Below, in pieces: positions 22,915-34,879 of a stretch of 64,000 nt of DNA. The stretch is from assembly GCF_001051995.2 (NCBI RefSeq), contig NZ_CP014646.1, forward strand, positions 434,001 through 498,000. The letters are read 5' to 3'. The translations under genes and the position numbers were made by a program. A model generated the notes under the pieces. The model saw only the letters and a list, made by a program, of their open reading frames with translations. It did not search any database and was not told the DNA's origin. The first letter of the stretch is position 1. Every line of letters begins with the position of its first letter. This DNA comes from Thauera humireducens (GTDB taxonomy: Bacteria; Pseudomonadota; Gammaproteobacteria; Burkholderiales; Rhodocyclaceae).

Positions 22915-22964
22915 GTGCCGGGCATCCCGAGCGCCATAGAGACTTATAACGGACTGGTCAGAAG

Positions 22965-24434
22965 ATGAACTTTGTCGTCCCCGACTTCTACCCCGCAGCG
23001 GCCGAGATTTTCGTTGCCGTGATGGCCCTGGTGATCATGCTCGCGAGCACCTTCGCGCGCAGCATTGCCCGATCGCTTTCCTACTACGCGACCCAGTTCA
23101 CGCTGATCGCGGCGGCCTTCGTCACCATCTTCACGATGGAGGGCGAGCCGGTGTACACCTTCAGCAATCTGTTCATCAGCGACCTGATGGGCGATTTCCT
23201 GAAGCTGATGATCTACTTCTCGACGGCCATCGCCTTGCTTTACGGCCGGGCCTACCTCGCCGACCGCAAGATCGACAAGCCCGAGTACTACCTGCTTGCG
23301 CTGCTGATGACGCTGGGCATGATGGTGATGGTCACGGCCAACCATATGCTACCGATGTATATCGGCCTCGAGATGATGTCGCTGGCGCTGTACACGATGG
23401 TCGCCTTCGACCGCGAGTCGGCACGCTCGACCGAGGCGGCGATGAAGTACTTCGTGCTCGGCGCACTTGCATCGGGCCTGTTACTCTACGGCATGTCGAT
23501 GGTCTATGGCGCGACCGGCTCACTCGAGTTCTCGGCCATTGCGCAGGCGATCTACAACGAGGCAGCGAATCGTACGGTGCTGATGTTCGGCCTCGTGTTC
23601 CTGGTCGCCGGCATCTCGTTCAAGCTCGGTGTCGTGCCCTTCCACATGTGGGTGCCCGACGTCTATCAGGGCGCACCGACGGCAGTCACACTGATGATCG
23701 CGACTGCGCCCAAGCTGGCGGCGTTTGCAATGGCGGTGCGTTTGCTGATCTGGGCGCTGTTCGACATCGCCGAGGAATGGCAGACGATGTTGATGCTGGT
23801 TGCGGTCGCTTCGATCGTGCTCGGCAACCTGGCTGCGATCGCGCAACAGAACATCAAGCGCATGCTCGCCTACTCGGGTATCTCGCACATGGGTTTCATG
23901 CTGCTTGGCCTGCTTGCGGGGGTGGTGGACGGGGATCGCCACTTCGCGCTCAATGCCTACAGCTCGGCCATGTTCTACGCCGTGTCGTACGTGATCATGA
24001 GCCTGGCATCCTTCGGCATGCTCATCCTGCTGTCGCGTGCCGGATTCGAGGCGGAGAACATCGACGACTTCAAGGGACTTAACAGGCGCAGCCCCTGGTT
24101 TGCGCTGATGATGCTCTTCGTCATGTTCTCGATGGCCGGCATTCCGTTCTTCATTGGTTTCTTCGCCAAACTGTCGGTCCTTCAGGCCGTCGTGGCAGCC
24201 GGTTACTTCTGGCTTGCGGTGGTCGCGGTGCTGATGTCGGTCGCTGGGGCGTTCTACTACCTGCGTGTGGTCAAGGTCATGTATTTCGACGAACCGGTCG
24301 ATGCGTCCCCGATCCACGCGCCTGCTGAGGTCCGCGTGATGCTATCGGCGAACGGTATCGCGATCGCTGCGCTGGGACTGGCGCCGCAGATGCTGATGTC
24401 CCTGTGCGCGTATGCGCTGTTGGGGTCGCTGTAA
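22965..24434 (+). CDS. nuoN: NADH-quinone oxidoreductase subunit N
   Basis: Third antiporter-like membrane subunit, 489 aa and about 14 helices, closest to NuoM and NuoL in fold. Key motifs are [19 protein letters not shown] with the conserved Glu near residue 133, [20 protein letters not shown] with the pumping Lys, and [16 protein letters not shown]. It completes the 14 structural genes of complex I, so the operon encodes a full enzyme. Confidence 0.97.
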   Translation: MNFVVPDFYPAAAEIFVAVMALVIMLASTFARSIARSLSYYATQFTLIAAAFVTIFTMEGEPVYTFSNLFISDLMGDFLKLMIYFSTAIALLYGRAYLADRKIDKPEYYLLALLMTLGMMVMVTANHMLPMYIGLEMMSLALYTMVAFDRESARSTEAAMKYFVLGALASGLLLYGMSMVYGATGSLEFSAIAQAIYNEAANRTVLMFGLVFLVAGISFKLGVVPFHMWVPDVYQGAPTAVTLMIATAPKLAAFAMAVRLLIWALFDIAEEWQTMLMLVAVASIVLGNLAAIAQQNIKRMLAYSGISHMGFMLLGLLAGVVDGDRHFALNAYSSAMFYAVSYVIMSLASFGMLILLSRAGFEAENIDDFKGLNRRSPWFALMMLFVMFSMAGIPFFIGFFAKLSVLQAVVAAGYFWLAVVAVLMSVAGAFYYLRVVKVMYFDEPVDASPIHAPAEVRVMLSANGIAIAALGLAPQMLMSLCAYALLGSL

Positions 24435-24464
24435 GCCGGTCCGGACGTTCGGCGCCGCTGACTC

Positions 24465-24791
24465 ATGAACGAGACGACGAGCGTCTATCTGCTCCTGGCC
24501 ATCGTGTTTACGATGGCCAACCTGCCTTTCGTGTTCGATCGCATCCTCTTCGTAATCCGCCCCCCTGCGGGGCGTGCAAAAGGCCTGGCGTGGCGCCTCT
24601 TTGAGTTGGCGATCCTGTATTTCGTCGCCGGCGCACTGGCGATGGGACTCGAAGCTCAGGGGCATGGCAGCGTGTATGCGCAGAACTGGGAGTTCTACGC
24701 CACCACCTTCTGCCTGTTTCTCGTGTTCGCATTCCCGGGTTTCGTCTTCCGCTACCTGTGGCACGCACCGCGCAAGGCAGCAGCCGAATGA
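24465..24791 (+). CDS. DUF2818 family membrane protein
   Basis: A 108-aa protein with three predicted membrane helices (about residues 7-30, 45-65 and 82-98). It matches the DUF2818 family, which I know as a small protein found behind nuoN in beta-proteobacteria. No catalytic motif is visible. The position 30 bp after nuoN and the 4-bp ATGA overlap with the next gene suggest it is transcribed with nuo. A role in complex I assembly or stability is possible but is inference from location only. Confidence 0.85.
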   Translation: MNETTSVYLLLAIVFTMANLPFVFDRILFVIRPPAGRAKGLAWRLFELAILYFVAGALAMGLEAQGHGSVYAQNWEFYATTFCLFLVFAFPGFVFRYLWHAPRKAAAE

Positions 24792-25354
24792 GCGGGGCCG
24801 CGGGGACGGAGCCGCTGGAGGAGCGCGAGCTTTCGACCGAGCAGGTGTTCGGCGGCCGTCTGCTGAATGTGTGGCGTGATCGGGTGCGCCTGCCCGATGG
24901 CGGGGAAGGTACCCGCGAGTACATACGCCATCCCGGTGCGGTGGTGGTGGTTGCGGCGCTGCCGGACGGCAGGCTGCTGTTCGAGCGCCAGTTTCGCTAT
25001 CCGTTGCGGCGCGCCTTCGTTGAGCTGCCAGCGGGCAAGATCGACCCGGGCGAGGACATCCTGGCCTGCGCGCAGCGTGAGCTGCGCGAGGAAACGGGCT
25101 ACGAGGCGGCGAGCTGGCAGCATGTCGGCGTGATGCATCCCTGCATCGGTTATTCGGACGAGCGGATCGAGATCTTCTTCGCTCGGGGTCTGCGTCATGT
25201 CGGTCATGCATGGGACGAAGGCGAGTTCCTCGAGATCCTGACGCTTTCCGTGGAAGAGGCCGAGGCGGCCATTCACCACGGCGAAATCACCGATGGGAAG
25301 TCGATCAGCGCCTTGTATCGCTGCCTGCCCCTGTTGCGTTCAGCGGGGCGTTGA
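24788..25354 (+). CDS. NUDIX hydrolase (ADP-ribose pyrophosphatase-like)
   Basis: Cytoplasmic hydrolase of nucleoside diphosphates linked to another group, most like ADP-ribose pyrophosphatase. From ATG 24788, overlapping the previous stop, it has 188 aa. The Nudix box runs from GKIDPGEDILACAQRELREE into TGY near residues 87-110, with the metal-binding REL-REE residues. The preceding strand FELP-like VELPAG and the substrate loop RQFRYPLRRAFVE are typical of the NudF group. Linkage to complex I may reflect NAD(P)-derived ADP-ribose metabolism; this is inference. It ends 3 bp before the converging gene. Confidence 0.9.
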   Translation: MSGAAGTEPLEERELSTEQVFGGRLLNVWRDRVRLPDGGEGTREYIRHPGAVVVVAALPDGRLLFERQFRYPLRRAFVELPAGKIDPGEDILACAQRELREETGYEAASWQHVGVMHPCIGYSDERIEIFFARGLRHVGHAWDEGEFLEILTLSVEEAEAAIHHGEITDGKSISALYRCLPLLRSAGR

Positions 25355-25357
25355 GGG

Positions 25358-26533
25358 CTACGACCCCCCTTTCGCCGAGGCCTTGAACGGGGCGTGCTCG
25401 GCCAGTTCGTCGAGATAGAAATCCATCTGCCCGCGTTCGCGGGTGAGATAGTCGTCGACCGCCGTCCGGAAGCGTGGGTCGGCGATCCAGTGTGCCGAGT
25501 GCGTTCGCACCAGCTGCAGTCCGCGTGCCAGCTTGTGTTCGCCCTGTGCGCCTCCTTCGAAGCGTTGCAGGCCATGTTGGATGCAATATTCGATGGCCTG
25601 GTAGTAGCACAACTCGAAATGCAGGAAGGGCAGGTTCTCCGTTGCACCCCAGTAGCGCCCGTAGAGTGTGTGGTCGTCGCACAGGAAGAAGGCCGACGCG
25701 ACCGGTGATTGTCCGCGCTCGGCAAGCAGAAGGCGCACATGGCCGGGCAGGTCACTGGCCAGCCGGTCGAAGAAGGCGGGGCTGAGGTAGGGTGTCGAGC
25801 GGTGCAATGCGTAGGTCGTGGCGTAGCAACGGTAAAGGAAAGCCCAGTCCGCGGTCGTGGCCGAATGGCCGTCTTCCCAACGCAGGGACAGGCCGTGGGT
25901 GGCTGCGCGACGACGTTCCTGTCGGATCTTCTTGCGCTTGTCGTGATTGAGACTGGCGAGGAAAGCATCGAAGTCCCGGTAAGGCGGACCGGAGGGATCA
26001 TGCGGATCGGCATTGCGCCAGTGGAACTGCACGCCGTGGCGAATCGACAGACGCGCGTTCTCCAGCACGCCCAGGTCGTCGTCCATCGGAAACAAGAGGT
26101 GTAGCGAGGACAAGCCGCTCTGACGAGCGTGCTGGATCACGCTCGTCAGCAATGCCTGGCGGCTTGCGGTCGAGCGGCCGAGGAGGCGTGGGCCGGGAAT
26201 CGGGGTGAAGGGGATGGCGGACAGCCATTTCGGATAGTAATCCAGGCCATGGCGGTGGTAGGCCTCGGCCCAGGCCCAGTCGAACACGTACTCGCCCCAC
26301 GAATGCGTCTTCAGATAGAGCGGCATCGCCGCGACGAGTTCGGCATCTGCCCATAAGGTTGCATGCCGGGGCGTCCATCCGGTCTCGGGGCATACGCAGC
26401 CGCTGGCCTCGAGGGCGTGCAGGTAGGCATGGCGGAGGCAGGGTGGCGCGTCGGATGGGAGCAGGGCGTCCCACGCTTCGGGCGCGACGTCGGAGATTGC
26501 GTCGAGGAGATGGAGGCCGTGCCGGGCGTGCAT
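25358..26533 (-). CDS. FemAB-like GNAT family acyltransferase (DUF482 / PF04339 type)
   Basis: A 391-aa soluble protein of the GNAT-fold peptidogalycan-biosynthesis-like family. I start at 26533 (MHARHGLHLLDAISDVAPEAWDALLP); the frame stays open far upstream but the extension is antisense to nadE and not family-like. Recognisable segments are LRHAYLHALEASGCV near residues 32-46, YLKTHSWGEYVFDWAWAEAY, the long KRKKIRQERRRA stretch near 205-216, and FLHFELCYYQAIEYCIQHG with EGGAQGEHKLARG toward the end. The substrate is unknown. It converges with the NUDIX gene, leaving 3 bp between stops. Confidence 0.85.
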   Translation of the reverse strand: MHARHGLHLLDAISDVAPEAWDALLPSDAPPCLRHAYLHALEASGCVCPETGWTPRHATLWADAELVAAMPLYLKTHSWGEYVFDWAWAEAYHRHGLDYYPKWLSAIPFTPIPGPRLLGRSTASRQALLTSVIQHARQSGLSSLHLLFPMDDDLGVLENARLSIRHGVQFHWRNADPHDPSGPPYRDFDAFLASLNHDKRKKIRQERRRAATHGLSLRWEDGHSATTADWAFLYRCYATTYALHRSTPYLSPAFFDRLASDLPGHVRLLLAERGQSPVASAFFLCDDHTLYGRYWGATENLPFLHFELCYYQAIEYCIQHGLQRFEGGAQGEHKLARGLQLVRTHSAHWIADPRFRTAVDDYLTRERGQMDFYLDELAEHAPFKASAKGGS

Positions 26534-26713
26534 GAGCGGGGGCGGGAGGGAGCGCGGGTGGTTCGGCGAGTTGCCGTAGGCGGGAGCAGGCTGGGGGGCT
26601 GCCTTATTTTTGAGCAGATCGAAGATACGCTTTGTGCGCTGCAACTTGCAAGCGCTGTCCACTGCTTGTCCACAGGCTTTCACACGGTCGCTGTGGGTTA
26701 CACAGGTCCGCGT

Positions 26714-26744
26714 TTGCACGGCGGTTGCGCCGAAGCGGTATAGT
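26714..26744 (+). promoter_or_regulatory. Candidate promoter of nadE
   Basis: TTGCAC (26714-26719), a long 19-bp spacer and TATAGT (26739-26744). The predicted transcription start is about 26751, almost at the first ATG (26753), so nadE would be leaderless or would start at the second ATG, 26771. Confidence 0.5.
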
Positions 26745-26752
26745 TTCGCTCC

Positions 26753-28381
26753 ATGAATGCGAACGCCCACATGCCCCTTACGCTTGCAGTCGCCCAACTC
26801 AATCTCACCGTCGGAGATCTCGTCGGCAACGCCGACCGGATCATCGGTGCCATCGAGCGCGCTCGCGCGGCAGGGGCCGACCTTCTGCTCACGCCTGAAC
26901 TCGCGCTGTCCGGTTACCCGCCAGAGGATCTCTTGCTCCGGCCCGACTTCTATCGCGCCTGCGCCCGCGAGACGCAGCGCATCGCTGACGCGGCAGGCGA
27001 CATGCGGGTGGTCCTCGGCCATCCCGCGGAATCCGGCCATGCGCGCTTCAATGCAGCGTCGGTGCTGAGCGGCGGTCGGGTGCTGACCAGTTACTACAAG
27101 AACCTGCTGCCCAACTACGAGGTTTTTGACGAGGAGCGCTATTTCGAGTCCGGTGCGACGCCCTGTGTGTTCGAGCTCAAGGGCGTGCGGTTCGGCGTCA
27201 ATATCTGCGCCGACGTCTGGGAGACCGGACCGGCGGAGCTCGCGCGGGCGGCAGGCGCCCAGGTGTTGCTGTCGCTGAACGCTTCGCCCTATCACATGGA
27301 CAAGCAGGCGCAGCGCGTGCAGGTGCTGCGTGACCGTGTGCGGGAGACGGGCCTGCCGGTGCTGTACTGCAACATGGTGGGCGGACAGGATGAACTGGTG
27401 TTCGACGGCAATTCGTTCGCGCTCGACATGGATGGCCGGCTGGGCTATCAGGCGACGTCCTTCGATGAGCGTGTCGACATTCTCCGTTTCGATGCCGGAC
27501 GCTGGTCGAGCGATACCAAGGCAGCACCCCGTCTCCTCGAGGCTGAGGTCTATGAGGCGCTGAAGACCGGGGTGCGCGACTATCTTGGCAAGAACGGTTT
27601 CCCCGGGGCGATCATCGGCTTGTCTGGCGGAATCGATTCGGCACTTACCCTGGCGGTGGCGGTAGATGCGTTGGGGGCGGACAAGGTTCGCGCGGTGATG
27701 ATGCCTTCGCCCTACACCGCACAGATGAGCCTGGACGATTCGCGCGAGATGGTGCGCAGGCTGGGCGTGCGTTACGACGAGATCCCGATTGCGCCGGCGA
27801 TGCAGGTGTTCGCCGACCTGCTCGAACCGCATTTCGCCGGGCTGCCTCCGGATGCGACGGAGGAGAACCTGCAGAGCCGGATCCGCGGCATGATCCTGAT
27901 GGCCTTGTCCAACAAGACGGGGGCGATCGTGCTGACCACGGGCAACAAGAGCGAGATGGCCACCGGCTACGCGACCTTGTATGGAGACATGGCTGGCGGA
28001 TTCGCGGTCCTGAAGGATCTCTACAAGACTTTCGTGTTCCGCCTGTCGAACTGGCGCAACACCGTGGGCCCGGTGATTCCACGAAACATCATTGACCGCC
28101 CGCCATCGGCCGAGCTCAAGCCCGACCAGAAGGATCAGGACAGTCTGCCGCCCTACGAAGTGCTCGATGCGATCATCGAGGCCTACATGGAGCGTGACGA
28201 GTCGCCGCGCCATATCATCGCGGCTGGTTTTCCAGAGGCGGAGGTTCGTCGCACGGTGGGCATGCTCAAGCGCAACGAGTACAAGCGTCGCCAGGCGCCG
28301 GTGGGCATCCGCGTGACACAGCGGGGGTTCGGCAAGGACTGGCGTTATCCGATAACATCTCGTTATCAGGATGAGTTCTAG
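26753..28381 (+). CDS. nadE: Glutamine-dependent NAD+ synthetase
   Basis: Catalyses the last step of NAD synthesis, amidating nicotinate adenine dinucleotide with glutamine-derived ammonia. The 542-aa two-domain protein has an N-terminal nitrilase-type amidase with the triad Glu49 (TPELALSGYPPED), Lys116 (YYKNLLPNYEVFDE) and Cys152 (NICADVWE), then a synthetase domain with the ATP-pyrophosphatase loop SGGIDS near residue 290 and GNKSEMATGYATLYGD. Start at ATG 26753 gives MNANAHMPLTLAVAQ; ATG 26771 (MPLTLAVAQLNL) is an alternative that fits the family's N-terminus and the promoter position better. It is divergent from the acyltransferase gene. Confidence 0.96.
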   Translation: MNANAHMPLTLAVAQLNLTVGDLVGNADRIIGAIERARAAGADLLLTPELALSGYPPEDLLLRPDFYRACARETQRIADAAGDMRVVLGHPAESGHARFNAASVLSGGRVLTSYYKNLLPNYEVFDEERYFESGATPCVFELKGVRFGVNICADVWETGPAELARAAGAQVLLSLNASPYHMDKQAQRVQVLRDRVRETGLPVLYCNMVGGQDELVFDGNSFALDMDGRLGYQATSFDERVDILRFDAGRWSSDTKAAPRLLEAEVYEALKTGVRDYLGKNGFPGAIIGLSGGIDSALTLAVAVDALGADKVRAVMMPSPYTAQMSLDDSREMVRRLGVRYDEIPIAPAMQVFADLLEPHFAGLPPDATEENLQSRIRGMILMALSNKTGAIVLTTGNKSEMATGYATLYGDMAGGFAVLKDLYKTFVFRLSNWRNTVGPVIPRNIIDRPPSAELKPDQKDQDSLPPYEVLDAIIEAYMERDESPRHIIAAGFPEAEVRRTVGMLKRNEYKRRQAPVGIRVTQRGFGKDWRYPITSRYQDEF

Positions 28382-28400
28382 TCATTGAGCTTGGCTCTAG

Positions 28401-28769
<369 letters not shown>

Positions 28770-28773
28770 GGTT

Positions 28774-29883
28774 TCAGCGCTGCGCGGCGTTCTGCGCCCG
28801 CAGCAGCACCAGCAGCGCGCCCCCGCCGCCATCGTGGGGGCCAGCCTGGCAGAAGGCCAGGATCTCTTCGCGCTGGGCAAGCCAGCCGCGGGACAGTTGC
28901 TTGAGGATGGACACCTTTCCCGGCGAGCCGTGCCCCTTGCCGTGGATCACCCGGATGCAGCGTTTGCCCTGGGTCAGGCTGTCGTGCAGGAAATGGGCGA
29001 GCGCATCGCGCGCTTCGTCGCGCACCAGACCGTGCAGGTCGATCTGCCCCTGCAGCACCCAGCGCCCGCGTCGCAGGTCGGTCAACACCCTGCGCGGTAG
29101 TCCGGGACGAAGGAACGCCGCCTCGTCGCCCATGTCGAGGCGATCTTCGAACGTCAGCGGCGCCTGCAGCGATTCGTGCAGCGCTGCCCGCTCGTCTTCC
29201 TCGCGCTTGATTGGCGCCGGCCGCGGTGTTGGGCGGGCGAGCTCCACCCGGTTGCGCAGGTCGATCGGCTGGGTGTCGCCGACCACACTGCGGAAAAGCG
29301 ACGCAGGGTCGCTGACGTCGGCATCAGGGGGCAGGACGATGGCGTCGGGCCGTTGGATGCGTGGCGCCTGTCCGGTCGTGTCGTGCCGAACGCGGTGCCG
29401 CAGCGGGGTGTCGAGTTCTACCCGGCCGGTATCGCGCAAGGGCATGACGCCTTCGTAGGCCAGGCTGAGCGGGTCCCGGGGCGGCTGGCGTGCGGGGGCG
29501 GGTTCATCGTCGACGGTAGGCTGAGCGCGCGGGATCGGTGCGGGACGTGGACGCTCGATCTCGATGCGGTCACCGCCGCGGACCGGCAAGGTGTCACCGG
29601 CCATGCGGCGGAACAGCGCCATCTCTTCCGCGTCGGGCAGGCGGGCGTCGGCCAGCGAGGTGTCGCCTTCGGTCTCGCGTGTGGCCGTGCGCGACGGACG
29701 GATCTTCTTTCCTGCCGGTTGTGGCACCTGCGTCGGCCGCGTGTCAGCCTGGTTGTCGCGGAGTTGCTTGCGCAGCCCCGCGAGCGGCGTGTTGGGCGGA
29801 AGCCCCCGGCCTGCGTCGGCGTCGCCCGTGCGCGCGCCGGCCGGCGTGGCCGAAGGCAGGGCAGGGCGCGGGCGACGAGCCAT
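28774..29883 (-). CDS. Smr domain protein with a repeated N-terminal motif
   Basis: A 369-aa protein with a C-terminal Smr (MutS2-type small MutS-related) domain, a nuclease-like fold. Its signatures are LDxH-like IDLHGL at residues 281-286 and the HGKGHGSPGK loop near 315-324. The N-terminal 260 residues are rich in Pro, Arg and Ala and contain two similar segments, LFRRMAGDTLP...RIEIERPRPAP (90-116) and LFRSVVGDTQP...RVELARPTPRPAP (196-224). The function of such stand-alone Smr proteins is unsettled. It begins 6 bp after trxB and converges with glnB. Confidence 0.88.
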   Translation of the reverse strand: MARRPRPALPSATPAGARTGDADAGRGLPPNTPLAGLRKQLRDNQADTRPTQVPQPAGKKIRPSRTATRETEGDTSLADARLPDAEEMALFRRMAGDTLPVRGGDRIEIERPRPAPIPRAQPTVDDEPAPARQPPRDPLSLAYEGVMPLRDTGRVELDTPLRHRVRHDTTGQAPRIQRPDAIVLPPDADVSDPASLFRSVVGDTQPIDLRNRVELARPTPRPAPIKREEDERAALHESLQAPLTFEDRLDMGDEAAFLRPGLPRRVLTDLRRGRWVLQGQIDLHGLVRDEARDALAHFLHDSLTQGKRCIRVIHGKGHGSPGKVSILKQLSRGWLAQREEILAFCQAGPHDGGGGALLVLLRAQNAAQR

Positions 29884-29889
29884 TGCGGA

Positions 29890-30879
<990 letters not shown>

Positions 30880-30957
30880 TTATAGCCGAGCGCATCCTGA
30901 CGTCGCGGCCATGAAGCCGATAGGGGCGCTTCATCGCCGGTGTGCGTCCCGTGTGGA

Positions 30958-30973
30958 CGTGATCTGCATCACG
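30958..30973. promoter_or_regulatory. CRP-type operator between trxB and the CRP-like gene
   Basis: CGTGATCTGCATCACG contains GTGA-N6-TCAC, the conserved core of the CRP site (TGTGA-N6-TCACA); the outer T/A pair is replaced by C/G. It lies 91 bp upstream of the CRP-like regulator gene and about 115 bp upstream of trxB, so it could serve autoregulation. Confidence 0.5.
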
Positions 30974-31063
30974 CTGCTGCAATGGTGCGGCGAATATTCG
31001 TTTAAACTCGTGACAAAACGCCCTCGACAAACATTCTTGCGCTGTGTTACCCGCGGAGTCAGC

Positions 31064-31735
31064 ATGACCAAATCCACTGCCGTGTCCGTCATCGCCCTGA
31101 AGACGTTCCCGCTCTTTCACGGACTGTCCGACGATGTGCTCGCCAATGTGGCCCGCGTGTCGATGATGCGGCGCATTCCGCGCGGACAGTCGGTCGTGAA
31201 TGCGGGCGATCGTTCAGACTATGTGTATTTCGTGCTGACCGGCAGCCTCAAGGTCATCGTCAGCGACGAGGACGGTCGCGAGGTCATCCTGTCGATCCTG
31301 GGGCAGGGCGAACTCTTCGGCGAGATGGGCATGTTCGACGAGCAACCGCGCTCGGCTTCCGTCGTCGCCGTGGTGCCGGCCGACCTCATCCTGATCGCCA
31401 AGCAGGATTTCCGCATCATCATGCGCGACAACTTCGAGGTCGCCTGGCGCATCATGTGCAATCTCGCCAGTCGTCTGCGCAATGCGGACCGCAAGATCGA
31501 GAGCCTGGCGCTGATGGACGTCTACGGGCGCGTTGCCCGCCTGCTGATCGAGATGGCCGAGGATGTCGGCGGCGAGTCGGTCGTGGTGCGCAAGATCTCG
31601 AAGCAGGATATCGCCAAGATGATCGGCGCCTCGCGCGAGATGGTCAGCCGCGTCATGAAGGATCTCGGCCAGCAGGGCCTCATCGAGGAGCGCCCGCAGG
31701 GCATCATATTGCGCGAGCGACTCAGCGAAGTCTGA
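31064..31735 (+). CDS. CRP/FNR family transcription regulator (cAMP-receptor-like)
   Basis: A 223-aa one-component regulator. The start MTKSTAVSVIALKTFPLFHG at 31064 fits CRP length. The N-terminal cyclic-nucleotide domain contains LFGEMGMFDEQPRSAS near residues 84-99; the Gly-Glu and Arg-Ser pairs match the cAMP-contacting residues of CRP. There is no N-terminal cysteine cluster, so it is not an FNR-type oxygen sensor. The C-terminal helix-turn-helix SKQDIAKMIGASREMVSRVM near 182-201 has SREMVSR, resembling CRP's recognition helix. A CRP-type site upstream suggests autoregulation. The true ligand is not known from sequence. Confidence 0.88.
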   Translation: MTKSTAVSVIALKTFPLFHGLSDDVLANVARVSMMRRIPRGQSVVNAGDRSDYVYFVLTGSLKVIVSDEDGREVILSILGQGELFGEMGMFDEQPRSASVVAVVPADLILIAKQDFRIIMRDNFEVAWRIMCNLASRLRNADRKIESLALMDVYGRVARLLIEMAEDVGGESVVVRKISKQDIAKMIGASREMVSRVMKDLGQQGLIEERPQGIILRERLSEV

Positions 31736-31855
31736 CCTGCTCCCGGGCGATTCCCTTCGATTGGCGGTGCGCAGGTGGCGGCGCTGCGGAGAAGGGTTCC
31801 GGCGCAGGTTTGTGAGCAGGCGCAACGTCGCGGCCGAGTGCCGTGATGCATCGCA

Positions 31856-31861
31856 TATAAT
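31856..31861 (+). promoter_or_regulatory. Candidate -10 element for ftsK
   Basis: TATAAT followed by CCGCGC, 39 bp before the ftsK ATG. The -35 region is poor. It matches the TATAATCCGCG pattern seen at other promoters here. Confidence 0.35.
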
Positions 31862-31900
31862 CCGCGCTGTTGTTTCATTCAGGCTTGCTGCCGTCGCCCA

Positions 31901-34188
<2,288 letters not shown>

Positions 34189-34192
<4 letters not shown>

Positions 34193-34863
34193 TGTCAGTG
34201 CGTTTCGGCGTGGGGCGTGCAGTTCGGGCGCTGGTTCGGAGCCTGTGCGCTGCCGGCCTGCTGGCGATCGGCGGGTTGACGCTTGCCGCGGACGGGGTCG
34301 AGCAGCTGCGCCAGTTCGTGAGTTCGACGCGCAGCGCGGAGGGGGCTTTCGAACAGACCGTGGTCGCAAAGTCGGGGCGCAGGCCGCAGCAGGCGGCCGG
34401 CAGCTTCGCCTACGCGCGGCCCGGACGCTTTCACTGGGAATACGACCAGCCCTATCGGCAGGTGCTGGTGGGCGACGGCACTCGGCTATGGACCTGGGAT
34501 CCGGATCTGAATCAGGTGACGGTACGCGAGATCGGCGAGGCCCTCGGCGCGACGCCGGCGGCGATCCTGTTCGGTAGCGGCGAACTCGAGGAAGGCTTCG
34601 AGTTGGCCGATGGTGGTACCGACAATGGGCTGAGCTGGGTCGAGGCGCGCCCGAAGAAGACCGAGAGCGGCTTCGAGTCGTTGCGCATCGGCCTTCAGGA
34701 CGGTCAGCTGCGGCAGATGGAAATGCGCGACAACTTCGGCCAGACCACTTTCATCCGCTTCACGCGCCTGCAGCCCAATCCGCAACTCGATGCCGGTCGC
34801 TTCCGCTTCACGCCGCCGGCGGGCGCAGACGTGATCGGCGACGTGCCGGCCGTGGCGCGTTAA
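34189..34863 (+). CDS. lolA: Outer-membrane lipoprotein carrier protein LolA
   Basis: Periplasmic chaperone that ferries lipoproteins from LolCDE to LolB. The 224-aa product has a Sec signal peptide (basic N-region, hydrophobic [14 protein letters not shown], cleavage after about residue 34). The mature protein shows the family pattern [39 protein letters not shown] and [13 protein letters not shown]. The C-terminus has the [11 protein letters not shown] motif. It overlaps the ftsK stop (ATGA) and precedes rarA by 16 bp; ftsK-lolA-rarA is a conserved proteobacterial cluster. Confidence 0.95.
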
Positions 34864-34879
34864 GTCACGGTACTTCCCG

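Noticed and set aside
26661-26690. DnaA-box-like TTGTCCACA and nearby GTGGGTTACA upstream of nadE
   Set aside because: Only one near-match to TTATCCACA, no AT-rich unwinding region and no dnaA, dnaN or gyrB nearby, so an origin is not supported.
26534-28213. N-terminal extension of the FemAB-like gene across nadE
   Set aside because: It is antisense to nadE and continues the same frame without family similarity; the real start is at 26533.
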